A stretch of 38,153 bases of DNA from an uncultured Coriobacteriaceae bacterium (GCA_900543875.1 UQSV01000008.1:1-38153); one strand, 5' to 3'; numbered from the stretch's first letter, positions 23,911 to 31,098 are shown. Translations and numbers: made by a program. The notes: generated by a model not told the origin, from the sequence alone.

Positions 23911-25824
23911 ATGACTGCAGCAAACATCGCGTCGTTCATCCGCGGCGCGCACCACCTCGTCTATCGCCCCGACGGCCTCGTGAGGCCGTCGCGCATGTCC
24001 GACAAGCAGATGGACGCCGCCAAGGAGGCCGGTCGCGCCCGCGCCGCGAGCTACACGGCCGGCGTCACGATTGACCTGGTCACCGATGGTGATGAGGTCT
24101 CGTTCGACTGCTCCGTCGTGCGGCCCCTGCACCTCGAGAGCGCCGCCGTGCGCGAGACGATCGAGCTCGCCCGCGGCCGCGGCGACGACCGCGAGCCCGA
24201 GGCGGGCCTCGTCGACGGCATCGACCTGTACGTCGACGGCGCCTACGTCCTCACGGCCCCCGTGGCAGACGGCCCCGTCACGCTGCGCTTCCCCAACGAA
24301 GGCCACGCGCCCGCCCACGTGGTCGTCTACCTTCCCTGCCTCATGTCCGTTGCGGTGGGCAACCTCTCGACCAACGGCAGCCTCGAGCGCGCGCCCGAGC
24401 GCGGCTATCTGCTTGCCCTGGGCGACTCGATTACCCAGGGCTACGTCGTGGGGCAGCCCGGTGGCACCTGGCCGGCGCGCGTCTCGCGCGTGCTCGGCCT
24501 CGACCTCGTGAACCAGGCCATTGCCGGCCATCACTTCGACGCGCACACCCTGCGCGGCATGAAGCTGCTGCGCGAGAACCCGCCCGCGGCCATCGTCGTG
24601 GCCTACGGCACCAACGACTGGTCGCACACCGCAAGCGGGGCCGAGCTCGTGGAGAACATGAGCCGCTACCTCGCCAAGCTCGCCGACCGCTTCCGCGACA
24701 CGGCCATCTTCGTGCTGAGCCCCGTCTGGCGTGCCGACGTCGACGAGCCGCGCGCCTGCGGCCGCACGCTGGTCTGGGTCGCGAGCATCCTGTGTGACGA
24801 GTGCGCCCGCCTGGGCCTCACCTTCGTCGACGGCACGGACCTCGTGCCGGCCGACCCCTCGCTCTATGCCGACGGCCGCCTGCACCCGGGCCTCGAGGGC
24901 GCCCGCCACATGGCGGCCGGCGTGGTCGAGAAGCTCTCTGAGGCCGGGCTCGTCGAGCTCCTGGGCGGAGACCACGACGGCCCCCGCGCACGCGCCGATG
25001 CCCAGACGAGCCTGCGCGCCGACGCCCCCGGCCGCCAGCGCGAGCTCGAGCAGGCCGTCCGCACGATCTGGCGCCTCTGCCAGCCCGACGGCTGCCCCTG
25101 GGACCGCGTCCAGACGCACGAGAGCATCAAGAAGAACATGATCGAGGAGGCCTACGAGGCCGTCGACGCCATCGAGGCGCACGACCCCACCCACCTGCGC
25201 GAGGAGCTGGGAGACGTCCTCATGCAGGTGCTGCTCCACGCCCAGATCGCCGCCAACGCCGGCGAGTTCACGTTTGCCGACATCTGCCGCGACCTCGACG
25301 ACAAGCTCGTGAGGCGCCACCCGCACGTGTTTGGCTCGGGTGCCTCGGCCAGCGACGCCAACGAGGTGCTCGACATCTGGAGCAAGGTCAAGCTCGAGGA
25401 GCGCAAGGGCGCGGCGGATGCCGAGGGCGAGGCCCCCACGAGCCTGCTCGACGCCGTGCCGCGCGCCCTGCCGTCGCTCATGCAGGCCCAGAAGATCTCG
25501 AAGAAGGCTGCCGCCTGCGGCTTTGACTGGGAGACCACCGAAGACGTCTGGGCAAAGGTCGACGAGGAGCGCGCGGAGTTCTCGAACGAGGACCGCGGCA
25601 GCGAGGCTGCGGCCGAGGAGCTGGGCGACGTCCTGTTCGGCCTGGTCAACGTCGCCCGCAAGGAGGGCGTCGACGCCGAGACGGCGCTGCGCCTGAGCTG
25701 CGACAAGTTCCGCTCGCGCTGGTCTGCCATGGAGGGGGCGGCCCGCGAGCGGGGAGCCGTTCTCGAGGACCTCTCGCATGATGAGCTTGAGGAGCTTTGG
25801 GCCCAGGCCAAGCGCGAGGGCTAA
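23911..25824 (+). CDS. mazG: Fusion of an SGNH/GDSL hydrolase with a two-domain MazG NTP pyrophosphohydrolase
   Basis: 637 residues in one frame. About 1-150 is a beta-rich lead domain (LYVDGAYVLTAPV). Residues 165-350 are an SGNH hydrolase with all four blocks: GDSITQG (S173), G206 in AIAGH, YGTNDW (N235), and DGRLHP (D321, H325). After a 25-30 residue linker, residues from about 370 are MazG: LCQPDGCPWDRVQTHESIK, the metal motif EEAYE (412-416) and EELGD (431-435), and a second MazG repeat with EELGD from 569. MazG removes abnormal or excess NTPs; SGNH enzymes cleave esters such as acyl or acetyl groups. No ATG or ribosome site exists in frame at the junction, so MazG has no start of its own. 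The gene occupies the mazG place of the actinobacterial mfd-mazG-ftsB-ppx order. Confidence 0.88.
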   Translation: MTAANIASFIRGAHHLVYRPDGLVRPSRMSDKQMDAAKEAGRARAASYTAGVTIDLVTDGDEVSFDCSVVRPLHLESAAVRETIELARGRGDDREPEAGLVDGIDLYVDGAYVLTAPVADGPVTLRFPNEGHAPAHVVVYLPCLMSVAVGNLSTNGSLERAPERGYLLALGDSITQGYVVGQPGGTWPARVSRVLGLDLVNQAIAGHHFDAHTLRGMKLLRENPPAAIVVAYGTNDWSHTASGAELVENMSRYLAKLADRFRDTAIFVLSPVWRADVDEPRACGRTLVWVASILCDECARLGLTFVDGTDLVPADPSLYADGRLHPGLEGARHMAAGVVEKLSEAGLVELLGGDHDGPRARADAQTSLRADAPGRQRELEQAVRTIWRLCQPDGCPWDRVQTHESIKKNMIEEAYEAVDAIEAHDPTHLREELGDVLMQVLLHAQIAANAGEFTFADICRDLDDKLVRRHPHVFGSGASASDANEVLDIWSKVKLEERKGAADAEGEAPTSLLDAVPRALPSLMQAQKISKKAAACGFDWETTEDVWAKVDEERAEFSNEDRGSEAAAEELGDVLFGLVNVARKEGVDAETALRLSCDKFRSRWSAMEGAARERGAVLEDLSHDELEELWAQAKREG

Positions 25825-25854
25825 ACTGTTGCCTGCTTAACTGAAGCGAGTAGA

Positions 25855-25884
25855 CGCGCCCGCCCGGCTTCCCGGACGGGCGCG
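25855..25884 (+). repeat. GC-rich hairpin upstream of the FtsB-like gene
   Basis: CGCGCCCG (25855-25862) pairs with CGGGCGCG (25877-25884), and CCGG/CCGG inside extends it past one mismatch. No T tract, so it may stabilise or attenuate rather than terminate. Confidence 0.45.
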
Positions 25885-25933
25885 ACCTCGCAGACATGTG
25901 TTCGACCGCAGCAGAAACGAAGCAGGAACATTC

Positions 25934-26593
25934 ATGACCGATTTTTCCAGCCAGCCGCAGCGCCCGCGCGGCGCCGAGGGGTCCGCGCGCTACCGCGCCT
26001 CCGACAACGCGCGCGTTGCTCGCCCCACGCATGCGCGCGACCGTGCCGTTCATGGGCGCGACCAGGCGCGCGGCCGCGTTCGCGAGCGCGCCTCCGAGCA
26101 GGGCTGTGCCCATGCCTCGAGCCGCGTGGCCTCGCGTGGCCGCGAGCGGGGCGCCGCCAAGGCCTCTCCCGCGCAGGCGGTTGTGGGCTGGTGCTCCTCG
26201 CACCTCATGCTGTGCATCGTCGTGGGCATCATCGTGGTCGTGCTGGGCGCGCTCTACTCGCCCGCCAAGGCCCTCTACGGCGCGCGCCGCACCAACGCCG
26301 TGCTCGCCCAGCGCCTCGACGCCGCCACCTCGAGCGCCCAGACCCTCCAGAGCGAGGTCGACTCGCTGATGACCCGCGAGGGCATCGAGGACGAGGCGCG
26401 CCGCCGCGGCTACGTCCAGGAGGGCGACACCGCCGTCGACATGGACGGCGTGACCGACTCGGGCAGCGCCACGACCGACGAGAGCGTCACCAACGACACG
26501 TCCGCCACGACCGACGAGGAACCGACGCCCTGGTACACCTCGGTGCTCGACTTCATCTTTGGCTATGACCCCTCGACCCAGGGAGTTGGATAG
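25934..26593 (+). CDS. FtsB/DivIC-like septum-formation initiator protein
   Basis: 219 residues. A long basic, Arg/Ala-rich cytoplasmic head (1-85) leads to a single transmembrane helix near residues 90-113 (LMLCIVVGIIVVVLGALY region). A short coiled coil (about 120-150, TNAVLAQRLDAATSS) follows, with the ARRRGYVQEGD sequence that ends the DivIC/FtsB domain. An acidic Ser/Thr/Asp-rich tail would lie outside. Such proteins bridge the divisome with FtsL and FtsQ/DivIB. I took ATG 25934 rather than GTG 25898 because of the AGCAGGA site and because the N-terminus otherwise begins in the hairpin. It directly abuts ppx (TAG then ATG), and its place after mazG is the actinobacterial order. Confidence 0.8.
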   Translation: MTDFSSQPQRPRGAEGSARYRASDNARVARPTHARDRAVHGRDQARGRVRERASEQGCAHASSRVASRGRERGAAKASPAQAVVGWCSSHLMLCIVVGIIVVVLGALYSPAKALYGARRTNAVLAQRLDAATSSAQTLQSEVDSLMTREGIEDEARRRGYVQEGDTAVDMDGVTDSGSATTDESVTNDTSATTDEEPTPWYTSVLDFIFGYDPSTQGVG

Positions 26594-27580
26594 ATGGGAC
26601 GCGTCACCGTCATCGACATCGGAACCGTGACCTGCCGCCTGGGCGTGGCGAGCGTCGCGGTCGGCCACGTCGAGAGCTGCTCCAAGACCTCGACCATCTG
26701 CAACCTGGGGGAGGGCGTGGCCGAGACGGGCTCCCTGTCGGCCGCCGCGTGCGAGCGCGTCGTCTCCTGCGTGCGCGGCTACCTCGAGGCGGCCCGCGAG
26801 GCCGGCGTCGAGGTTGCTTGCTGCACGCTCACGAGCGCCGCTCGCGACGCCTCGAACTCCGAGGACCTGCTGGGCGCGCTTCGCGGGCTGGGGGTTGACC
26901 CGCAGGTCATTCCCGGCGAGGTCGAGGGCTCGCTCACGTTTCTGGGCGTGGCCCAGGACTTCGCGGGCCAACGCATCGTCGTGGCCGACAACGGCGGTGG
27001 CTCCACCGAGGTCGCGGTGGGCACGCTGGGCGCGAATGGCGTCGGGCTCGAGGCGGTTCGTTCGCTCAATGTCGGCTGCCGCCGCTTGACCGACCTGTTC
27101 CTCTCGGGCGAGGAGCCGCTTGCCGCCGACGACCTTGAGCGAGCCCGCGCGTTTTGCCGCGAGCGCCTTGCGGGCGAGCTGCCCGGGGGCGCCCCCGCCG
27201 TGGCGCGGGCCGGCAGGCTCGTGTGCGTGGGCGGCACGGTGACCACCCTCGTGGCGATCGCCGCCGCGCTCGACCCCTACGATCCCAGCTTCGTGCACCT
27301 GCACGACCTCGAACTTTCCGAGGTGGACGAGCTCACCGGGCGCCTCGCCGGCATGTCCCTCGAGCAGCGTCGCGGCGTGGTGGGCCTGCAGCCCAAGCGT
27401 GCCGGCGTGATCGTGGCCGGCTCGGTCTGCGTGGGCGAGCTCATGCGCGCCTGCGGCGTCGAGCGGCTCACGGTGAGCGAGAGCGACCTGCTCTTTGGCC
27501 TGTCGCTCGCGGCCGACGCTGCCGCCTGCGGCGAGCCGTCGCCCGTTGCGTGGGCCCCACGGCTCTTCTCGTTGCGCTAA
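26594..27580 (+). CDS. ppx: Ppx/GppA family phosphatase (exopolyphosphatase)
   Basis: 328 residues, the short two-domain form. The phosphate-binding loop at the start is DIGTVTCRLGV instead of the usual DxGSNS. GEVEGSLTFLG holds the catalytic glutamate, and DNGGGSTEVAVG (about residue 133) is the second phosphate loop. VGGTVTTL is typical of the actin-like fold. Enzymes of this kind remove terminal phosphates from polyphosphate or from pppGpp. The ATG directly follows the TAG of the FtsB-like gene, so translation is probably coupled. A tRNA-Leu gene begins 13 bases after the stop. Confidence 0.92.
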   Translation: MGRVTVIDIGTVTCRLGVASVAVGHVESCSKTSTICNLGEGVAETGSLSAAACERVVSCVRGYLEAAREAGVEVACCTLTSAARDASNSEDLLGALRGLGVDPQVIPGEVEGSLTFLGVAQDFAGQRIVVADNGGGSTEVAVGTLGANGVGLEAVRSLNVGCRRLTDLFLSGEEPLAADDLERARAFCRERLAGELPGGAPAVARAGRLVCVGGTVTTLVAIAAALDPYDPSFVHLHDLELSEVDELTGRLAGMSLEQRRGVVGLQPKRAGVIVAGSVCVGELMRACGVERLTVSESDLLFGLSLAADAAACGEPSPVAWAPRLFSLR

Positions 27581-27593
27581 GGTTGTTGCGCCC

Positions 27594-27678
27594 GGGGGCG
27601 TGGCGGAATTGGCAGACGCGGGGGTCTTAAAAACCTCTGCCGAAAGGCTTGTGGGTTCGAACCCCACCGTCCCTACCA
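27594..27678 (+). tRNA. tRNA-Leu (anticodon UAA)
   Basis: 85 nt with encoded CCA. The acceptor GGGGGCG pairs with CGTCCCT (two G-U pairs), the anticodon loop is CTTAAAA with TAA, a class II variable arm (TGCCGAAAGGCTT region) follows, and the T arm is GTGGG-TTCGAAC-CCCAC. It begins 13 bases after ppx without an evident promoter, so it may be read through from that gene. Confidence 0.96.
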
Positions 27679-27690
27679 TCTACACGAAAA

Positions 27691-27722
27691 GGGCGGCCAT
27701 CCCATGCGGGGTGGCCGCCCTT
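27691..27722 (+). terminator. Terminator after tRNA-Leu
   Basis: GGGCGGCCA (27691-27699) pairs with TGGCCGCCC (27712-27720), extended inside by CCC/GGG; preceded by AAAA, followed only by TT, so somewhat weak on the plus strand and usable on the minus strand too. Confidence 0.65.
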
Positions 27723-27729
27723 CCTGATG

Positions 27730-27756
27730 TGACAAGGGGGTCAGAGCCCTTTGTCA
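27730..27756. repeat. Intergenic hairpin between tRNA-Leu and the minus-strand PTS gene
   Basis: TGACAAGGGG (27730-27739) pairs with CCCTTTGTCA (27747-27756) with one G-U over a 7-base loop. It lies just past the stop of the PTS IIB gene and may end its transcript. Confidence 0.6.
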
Positions 27757-27772
27757 TGCTTGCGTGCGTCCG

Positions 27773-28093
27773 CTAGGCGTAGCAGGGGACCTTGGCCTCG
27801 GTGCAGCTGGGCGCGTTCATGAGGGCAAGCAGCGTGCGCTCGGAGTCCGAGGCGTCGGCGCCCGTGAGGAACGGGACGCCATTGACGTAGGGGATGCCGA
27901 GGGTGCCCGAGATGAGCGTCACGGCAATGAGGAAGTCGTGGTCGCCGGCGAGCTCGGGGACGTCGGCCATCTTGCACTGGGTGACGTCGTAGCGGCCGGC
28001 ATAGCCGTGTGCGTCAAGGAAGCGGCAGACGCGCTCGCGAACTAGCGAAGATGTGCAGATGCCCGTACCGCAGGCCATGAGGATGTGCTTCAT
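27773..28093 (-). CDS. Orphan PTS IIB component, galactitol-type
   Basis: 106 residues, the normal size of a free IIB. The phosphorylated cysteine is C8 in MACGTGICTSSLV, the P-loop of the lactose/galactitol-type IIB fold. TQCKMADVPEL and NGVPFLTG match GatB-like proteins. It would accept a phosphate from IIA and pass it to a sugar alcohol carried by IIC in the membrane. No IIA or IIC gene lies near it, so either the partners are elsewhere or the protein has another role, such as regulation. The ATG at 28093 has AAAGGGA upstream on the minus strand. An operator-like palindrome overlaps its promoter. Confidence 0.88.
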   Translation of the reverse strand: MKHILMACGTGICTSSLVRERVCRFLDAHGYAGRYDVTQCKMADVPELAGDHDFLIAVTLISGTLGIPYVNGVPFLTGADASDSERTLLALMNAPSCTEAKVPCYA

Positions 28094-28175
28094 TGCCGTC
28101 CCTTTGAAAACGACAGGCGGTCTGGCTGTGGCTGCGGGCTACGCGATTCGTTTGAGGTGCGTGCGCTCAGACCAG

Positions 28176-28201
28176 GTTTGTTTTAACAAACGGGTAGTGT
28201 A
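28176..28201 (-). promoter_or_regulatory. Promoter and operator-like palindrome of the PTS IIB gene
   Basis: On the minus strand TACACT (28201-28196) is a -10 box, and right at the expected transcription start lies GTTTGTT-TT-AACAAAC (28176-28191), a 7-2-7 palindrome well placed for repression. No -35 is obvious. Sites of this shape are used by LacI, DeoR or GntR regulators; which one cannot be said. Confidence 0.5.
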
Positions 28202-28332
28202 GCCGCTTTTCTCGCCCATGGCTAGTTGTTATATTGCCGCGCCATCTGTTGGCTTGCCTGCGCATGCGCGCTTTACGTCATCGCACTCTTGTGCTGCTCA
28301 TGCGCGTTTGCTGCCATCGTCCCGCTCATTAA

Positions 28333-28442
28333 GCACCCGATTTTACGTGCCTCAAAACATCGAGCACCCGCTTTTACGTGCTAGATGGCCTGCTAGCACG
28401 TAAAAGCGGGTGCTCAGCTTGCCGACACGTAAATATGGGTGC
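28333..28442. repeat. Nested palindromic repeat cluster
   Basis: An element of the form GCACCCGxTTTTACGTGC occurs twice forward (28333-28350, 28364-28381) and twice reversed (28394-28413, and a diverged copy at 28425-28442). The inner pair forms a perfect 23-base inverted repeat, 28362-28384 against 28393-28415, with an 8-base loop. The outer pair matches at about 14 of 18 positions. No coding frame or T tract explains it. The arrangement resembles bacterial REP/BIME-type elements, which are spread by a separate transposase; none is encoded here. Confidence 0.85.
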
Positions 28443-28452
28443 GCGAGAAGGC

Positions 28453-28508
28453 AAAAAACGGCCCCATCGCTGGGGCCGTCTCGAATTCAATGGTGCCCCC
28501 AGCGGGAT
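28453..28508 (-). pseudogene. Partial duplicate of the tRNA-Glu 3' end and its terminator
   Basis: These 56 bases match 28646-28701 at 53 positions. On the minus strand they comprise the last 25 bases of tRNA-Glu including CCA, the spacer, and the terminator stem with its T tract. The tRNA sequence stops abruptly at 28508; the 137 bases up to the intact unit hold no full tRNA, only a short T-arm-like stretch near 28615-28630. The duplicate's terminator stem pairs perfectly, whereas the one next to the intact tRNA has a mismatch. This may be a scar of a lost second tRNA or of an element once integrated at the tRNA end. Confidence 0.75.
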
Positions 28509-28645
28509 GTCCGCGTTCGGCTGCGCCGCCCGCGTGCGCCGCGCCGCCTGCGGCGGCTTGCGCGCGACCTCGGCAAACGCTTGGCGCGTTTGCTCGAGCT
28601 CGCCCCTCTCGGGTTCGAATCCCGCGTGCGAGGGGAGACGCCCAT

Positions 28646-28672
28646 AAAAAACGGCCCCATCGCTGAGGCCGT
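28646..28672 (-). terminator. Terminator of tRNA-Glu
   Basis: On the minus strand ACGGCCTCA pairs with TGGGGCCGT (one mismatch) across a GCGA loop, followed by six T (28651-28646). Confidence 0.85.
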
Positions 28673-28683
28673 CTCGGGTTCAA

Positions 28684-28760
28684 TGGTGCCCCCAGCGGGA
28701 TTCGAACCCGCGATATCCACCTTGAAAGGGTGGCGTCCTAGGCCGCTAGACGATGGGGAC
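28684..28760 (-). tRNA. tRNA-Glu (anticodon UUC)
   Basis: 77 nt with encoded CCA, on the minus strand. The acceptor GTCCCCA pairs with TGGGGGC, the anticodon arm is CCACC-CTTTCAA-GGTGG with TTC, and the T arm is GCGGG-TTCGAAT-CCCGC. Confidence 0.96.
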
Positions 28761-28770
28761 TGCGCATGTG

Positions 28771-28776
28771 AGTATA
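28771..28776 (-). promoter_or_regulatory. -10 box of tRNA-Glu
   Basis: TATACT on the minus strand (28776-28771), 10 bases before the tRNA. The -35 position lies at the end of the preceding gene and is weak. Confidence 0.5.
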
Positions 28777-28798
28777 TCAGAGCTTGGGCGCACTACCA

Positions 28799-29815
28799 CT
28801 ACCAGTCGAGGTCGTTGTCGCGGGCAAAGGCGCGCGCCTGCTCGGAGAAGCCGTCCTGGGAGCTGGCCCAGGCGAGGAAGTCGGGCGTATCCATGATGAC
28901 GGGGTCGCATTCGTGCACCGCGAGCCGAGCCTCGGTGTAGCTGCCGGGGTCAAACGGCGGGCGCGCCGGCAGGTAGGGCTCCACGAACGTGGGCCGCAGC
29001 AGGGCGTGGGCGCCGCCGCGGCAGAGCCTCGCGTAGCCCTTGAGTGCGCGCTTTGCCGCGGGGATGCGGCCAAGCTTGAAGAGCAGCAGCGTGCGGGCGA
29101 GGTGCATCCAGGCGTTGCCCGCGCGGCCAAACTGGGCGTCGAGGTCATCGAGGCCCTTTTCGTCCTCGAGCCTCGCCAGGCAGATGGCCCAGGTGAAGCG
29201 CGCCCCGAGCATGTCGCTGGGGTTCTCCCCAATGATCTGCTCGCAGGTGGCGCAGGCGCCCCGGTAGCGGCCGGTCTCGGCCTGCGCGCGGGCGATGGTG
29301 GCAAGCAGGCGCAGGCGCGGGCGCTCGTCGACGCACTCCCACACGTCCTGGCCGGGCTTGGGCTTGGTCATGGCGAGGCCGGCGCTGCGGGCAACCTCCT
29401 CGTGCTGGGGCAGCACCTGCGTTCGGGCGCCCTGCAGCTTCGCGAGCGAGGTGTCGGGCTCCCTCGAGCGAATCATCGCCATCATCGCAATGGCGTCGTC
29501 GGTGCCGGGATAGGTCTCGAAGGCGTGCTCGCAGCGGTTGTGGAGCCGGTCGAGCCTGCTGTCGACGGCCTTGGCGTAGGCCTCGTCGTCATCGATGAGC
29601 TCCTCGGAGGCCATGTCATCCTCGTTGGCGGCAACAGCGCGGACCACCTCGGCAAACGCTCTGTCATCGCCGCGCGTGAGGTAGGTGTCGGGGTCTGCCA
29701 CCACGGCCTGGCGCAGCTCCGCGTAGGCGTCGTCGGACAGGCCGCCCAGCTCGAGGCTCTTGTGCTGGGCGAGGCGGTCGTAGAGCTCCGACCTCAGCTG
29801 CTGGCTGGTCCTCAC
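28799..29815 (-). CDS. Hypothetical tetratricopeptide-like protein (second of a paralogous pair)
   Basis: 338 residues, cytoplasmic, without signal peptide or membrane segment. Start GTG 29815 overlaps the previous stop (GTGA, bases 29815-29812) and has GGAGAGGAGG upstream; the longer frame into the neighbouring gene reads as antisense-like Arg/Pro and is rejected. The middle part is helical-repeat-like: RPRLRLLATIARAQAETGRYR, then CLARLEDEKGLDD, then AWMHLARTLLLFKLGR. The same spaced pattern (RPxLR, GRYR, LEDE, AWxxLAR, LLxK) occurs in the upstream gene, showing a shared ancestor. The RPYxR...GRxxEA pattern recalls bacterial ST7-like repeat proteins, but this is a weak resemblance and no activity is implied. 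Confidence 0.75.
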   Translation of the reverse strand: MRTSQQLRSELYDRLAQHKSLELGGLSDDAYAELRQAVVADPDTYLTRGDDRAFAEVVRAVAANEDDMASEELIDDDEAYAKAVDSRLDRLHNRCEHAFETYPGTDDAIAMMAMIRSREPDTSLAKLQGARTQVLPQHEEVARSAGLAMTKPKPGQDVWECVDERPRLRLLATIARAQAETGRYRGACATCEQIIGENPSDMLGARFTWAICLARLEDEKGLDDLDAQFGRAGNAWMHLARTLLLFKLGRIPAAKRALKGYARLCRGGAHALLRPTFVEPYLPARPPFDPGSYTEARLAVHECDPVIMDTPDFLAWASSQDGFSEQARAFARDNDLDW

Positions 29816-30849
29816 TGCTGGTCCTCCTCTCCAAGGGTGGGGTCTGCGGCGAGCTCGCGCTCCTGCGCCTCGATGACCTCGGGCAGGTTGGCGAGCCATG
29901 AGCCCAGCGAGCCGCGCTCGTGGTCGTCGCAGCCCTCCTGCAGAAGCACCGTGGCCTCGGAGGTGGCGAGGATGAGCTCGTCCTCGCTCATGGGTGTCAC
30001 GCAGATGCGCGCGTAGACGCCATCGGGGAGGTCGTCCTGGCGGCCGAGCGTGGTGCCGGCGTTGGGGTAGGCGTCAAGCAAGTGCCTGACCTCGCGGGCC
30101 GCCTCCTCGCGGCTCTCCTGCTTGTAGAGCAGGGCTATGCGCGCGAGCGAGTACCAGGCGGCGCCGTGCGTCGTCTCGGCGCTGGCGAGCAGCTGGCCGT
30201 AGCTCTCCTCGTCCTCGAGCTTGGCGTAGGCGAGGGCGAGCGTGTACGAGACGTCGGCCGGGTCGCCGGGCTCGATCGCGAGGGCCTCCCGCGCCTCGTC
30301 GATCGCCATGCGGTAGCGGCCGCAGATGAGCGAGGTCGAGGATGCGGCGGCCATCCAGCGCAGGTAGGGGCGCATCGCGAGGGCGGCGCTTGCCTGGGCG
30401 AGCTCGGCAAAGGAGCCCCTGGCGCCGGCGAGCGCGGCGTCGCGGGCGCGCTCGCACTGGGCGCGCACCTGCGGGGCGTCCTGGACAAGGTAGTCGTGGT
30501 AGGCGGTTGGCGTGCGCGAGTCGGCGGCGGCGATCATGCGGCGCGCGTCGAGGCAGTCGGGGTCGAGCTCGAGCGCCTCGGTGAGCAGCTTGCGCGCCTC
30601 GCGAATCGTCTGCGGGGCGCTCACGGCCGTGGCGAACGGCAGCTCGTAGTCGATGAGCTGGGCCGCCTGGGCAACGAGGCCAAACGCGCGGTCGTCGTCG
30701 GTCTGTGGCAGCGAGTCGCGCTTCTGGACGAAGCGCCTGCTGAATTCCTCGGCCTTGCGCGCCATGCCAAACGGGTCGCCGGGGTCGAGCGTGGCGGCGT
30801 AGCGCAGGCTCAGCCGCTGGAAGTCCTCCTGGTGTGGATCGAGCGCCAT
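29812..30849 (-). CDS. Hypothetical tetratricopeptide-like protein (first of a paralogous pair)
   Basis: 345 residues from ATG 30849, preceded by AAGGGAGG on the minus strand; the frame continues upstream but without a ribosome site. Helical repeats: TIREARKLLTEALELDPDCLDA (about 98-119), RPYLRWMAAASSTSLICGRYRMAIDEA (about 180), and AWYSLARIALLYKQESREEAAREV. The repeated blocks are typical of TPR scaffolds that bind protein partners. It overlaps its paralogue by four bases, so both are made together, probably in fixed ratio, and may pair with each other. Partner and process are unknown. No membrane or export signal. Confidence 0.75.
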   Translation of the reverse strand: MALDPHQEDFQRLSLRYAATLDPGDPFGMARKAEEFSRRFVQKRDSLPQTDDDRAFGLVAQAAQLIDYELPFATAVSAPQTIREARKLLTEALELDPDCLDARRMIAAADSRTPTAYHDYLVQDAPQVRAQCERARDAALAGARGSFAELAQASAALAMRPYLRWMAAASSTSLICGRYRMAIDEAREALAIEPGDPADVSYTLALAYAKLEDEESYGQLLASAETTHGAAWYSLARIALLYKQESREEAAREVRHLLDAYPNAGTTLGRQDDLPDGVYARICVTPMSEDELILATSEATVLLQEGCDDHERGSLGSWLANLPEVIEAQERELAADPTLGEEDQQ

Positions 30850-31070
30850 GCGCCCTCCCTTCTTCGCTACTCCTATGGTAACAAGGGCGCGGCCATGCGT
30901 CGCAGCGGGCGGGCGGCGCATGCCACCGCCCTCGCGATGCCCCCGTTGACCTCGCTCGATGGCATGTGGCGCTCCCCGTGGTCCCCAACCTCGCACTTCG
31001 CATAGATTTCGAGAATTGTTGAATACTGTTTCGCGTCCGTTTCGATATCGGGCAACATTTGCCCTGTTCC

Positions 31071-31098
31071 TTGACGTCGCTCACCGATGTGTCATGAT
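31071..31098 (+). promoter_or_regulatory. Promoter of the cstA leader
   Basis: -35 TTGACG (31071-31076), 16-base spacer, -10 CATGAT (31093-31098). Transcription would start near 31105, about 60 bases before the leader peptide and 220 before cstA. The remaining gap 30850-31070 shows no gene. Confidence 0.55.

Noticed and set aside
28333..28701. Active integrative element at tRNA-Glu
   Set aside because: No integrase, and only 137 bases between the duplicated ends; kept as a possible scar only.
28410..28940. 176-codon frame across the tRNA-Glu region
   Set aside because: Reads antisense through the tRNA, two terminators and the duplicated tRNA end.
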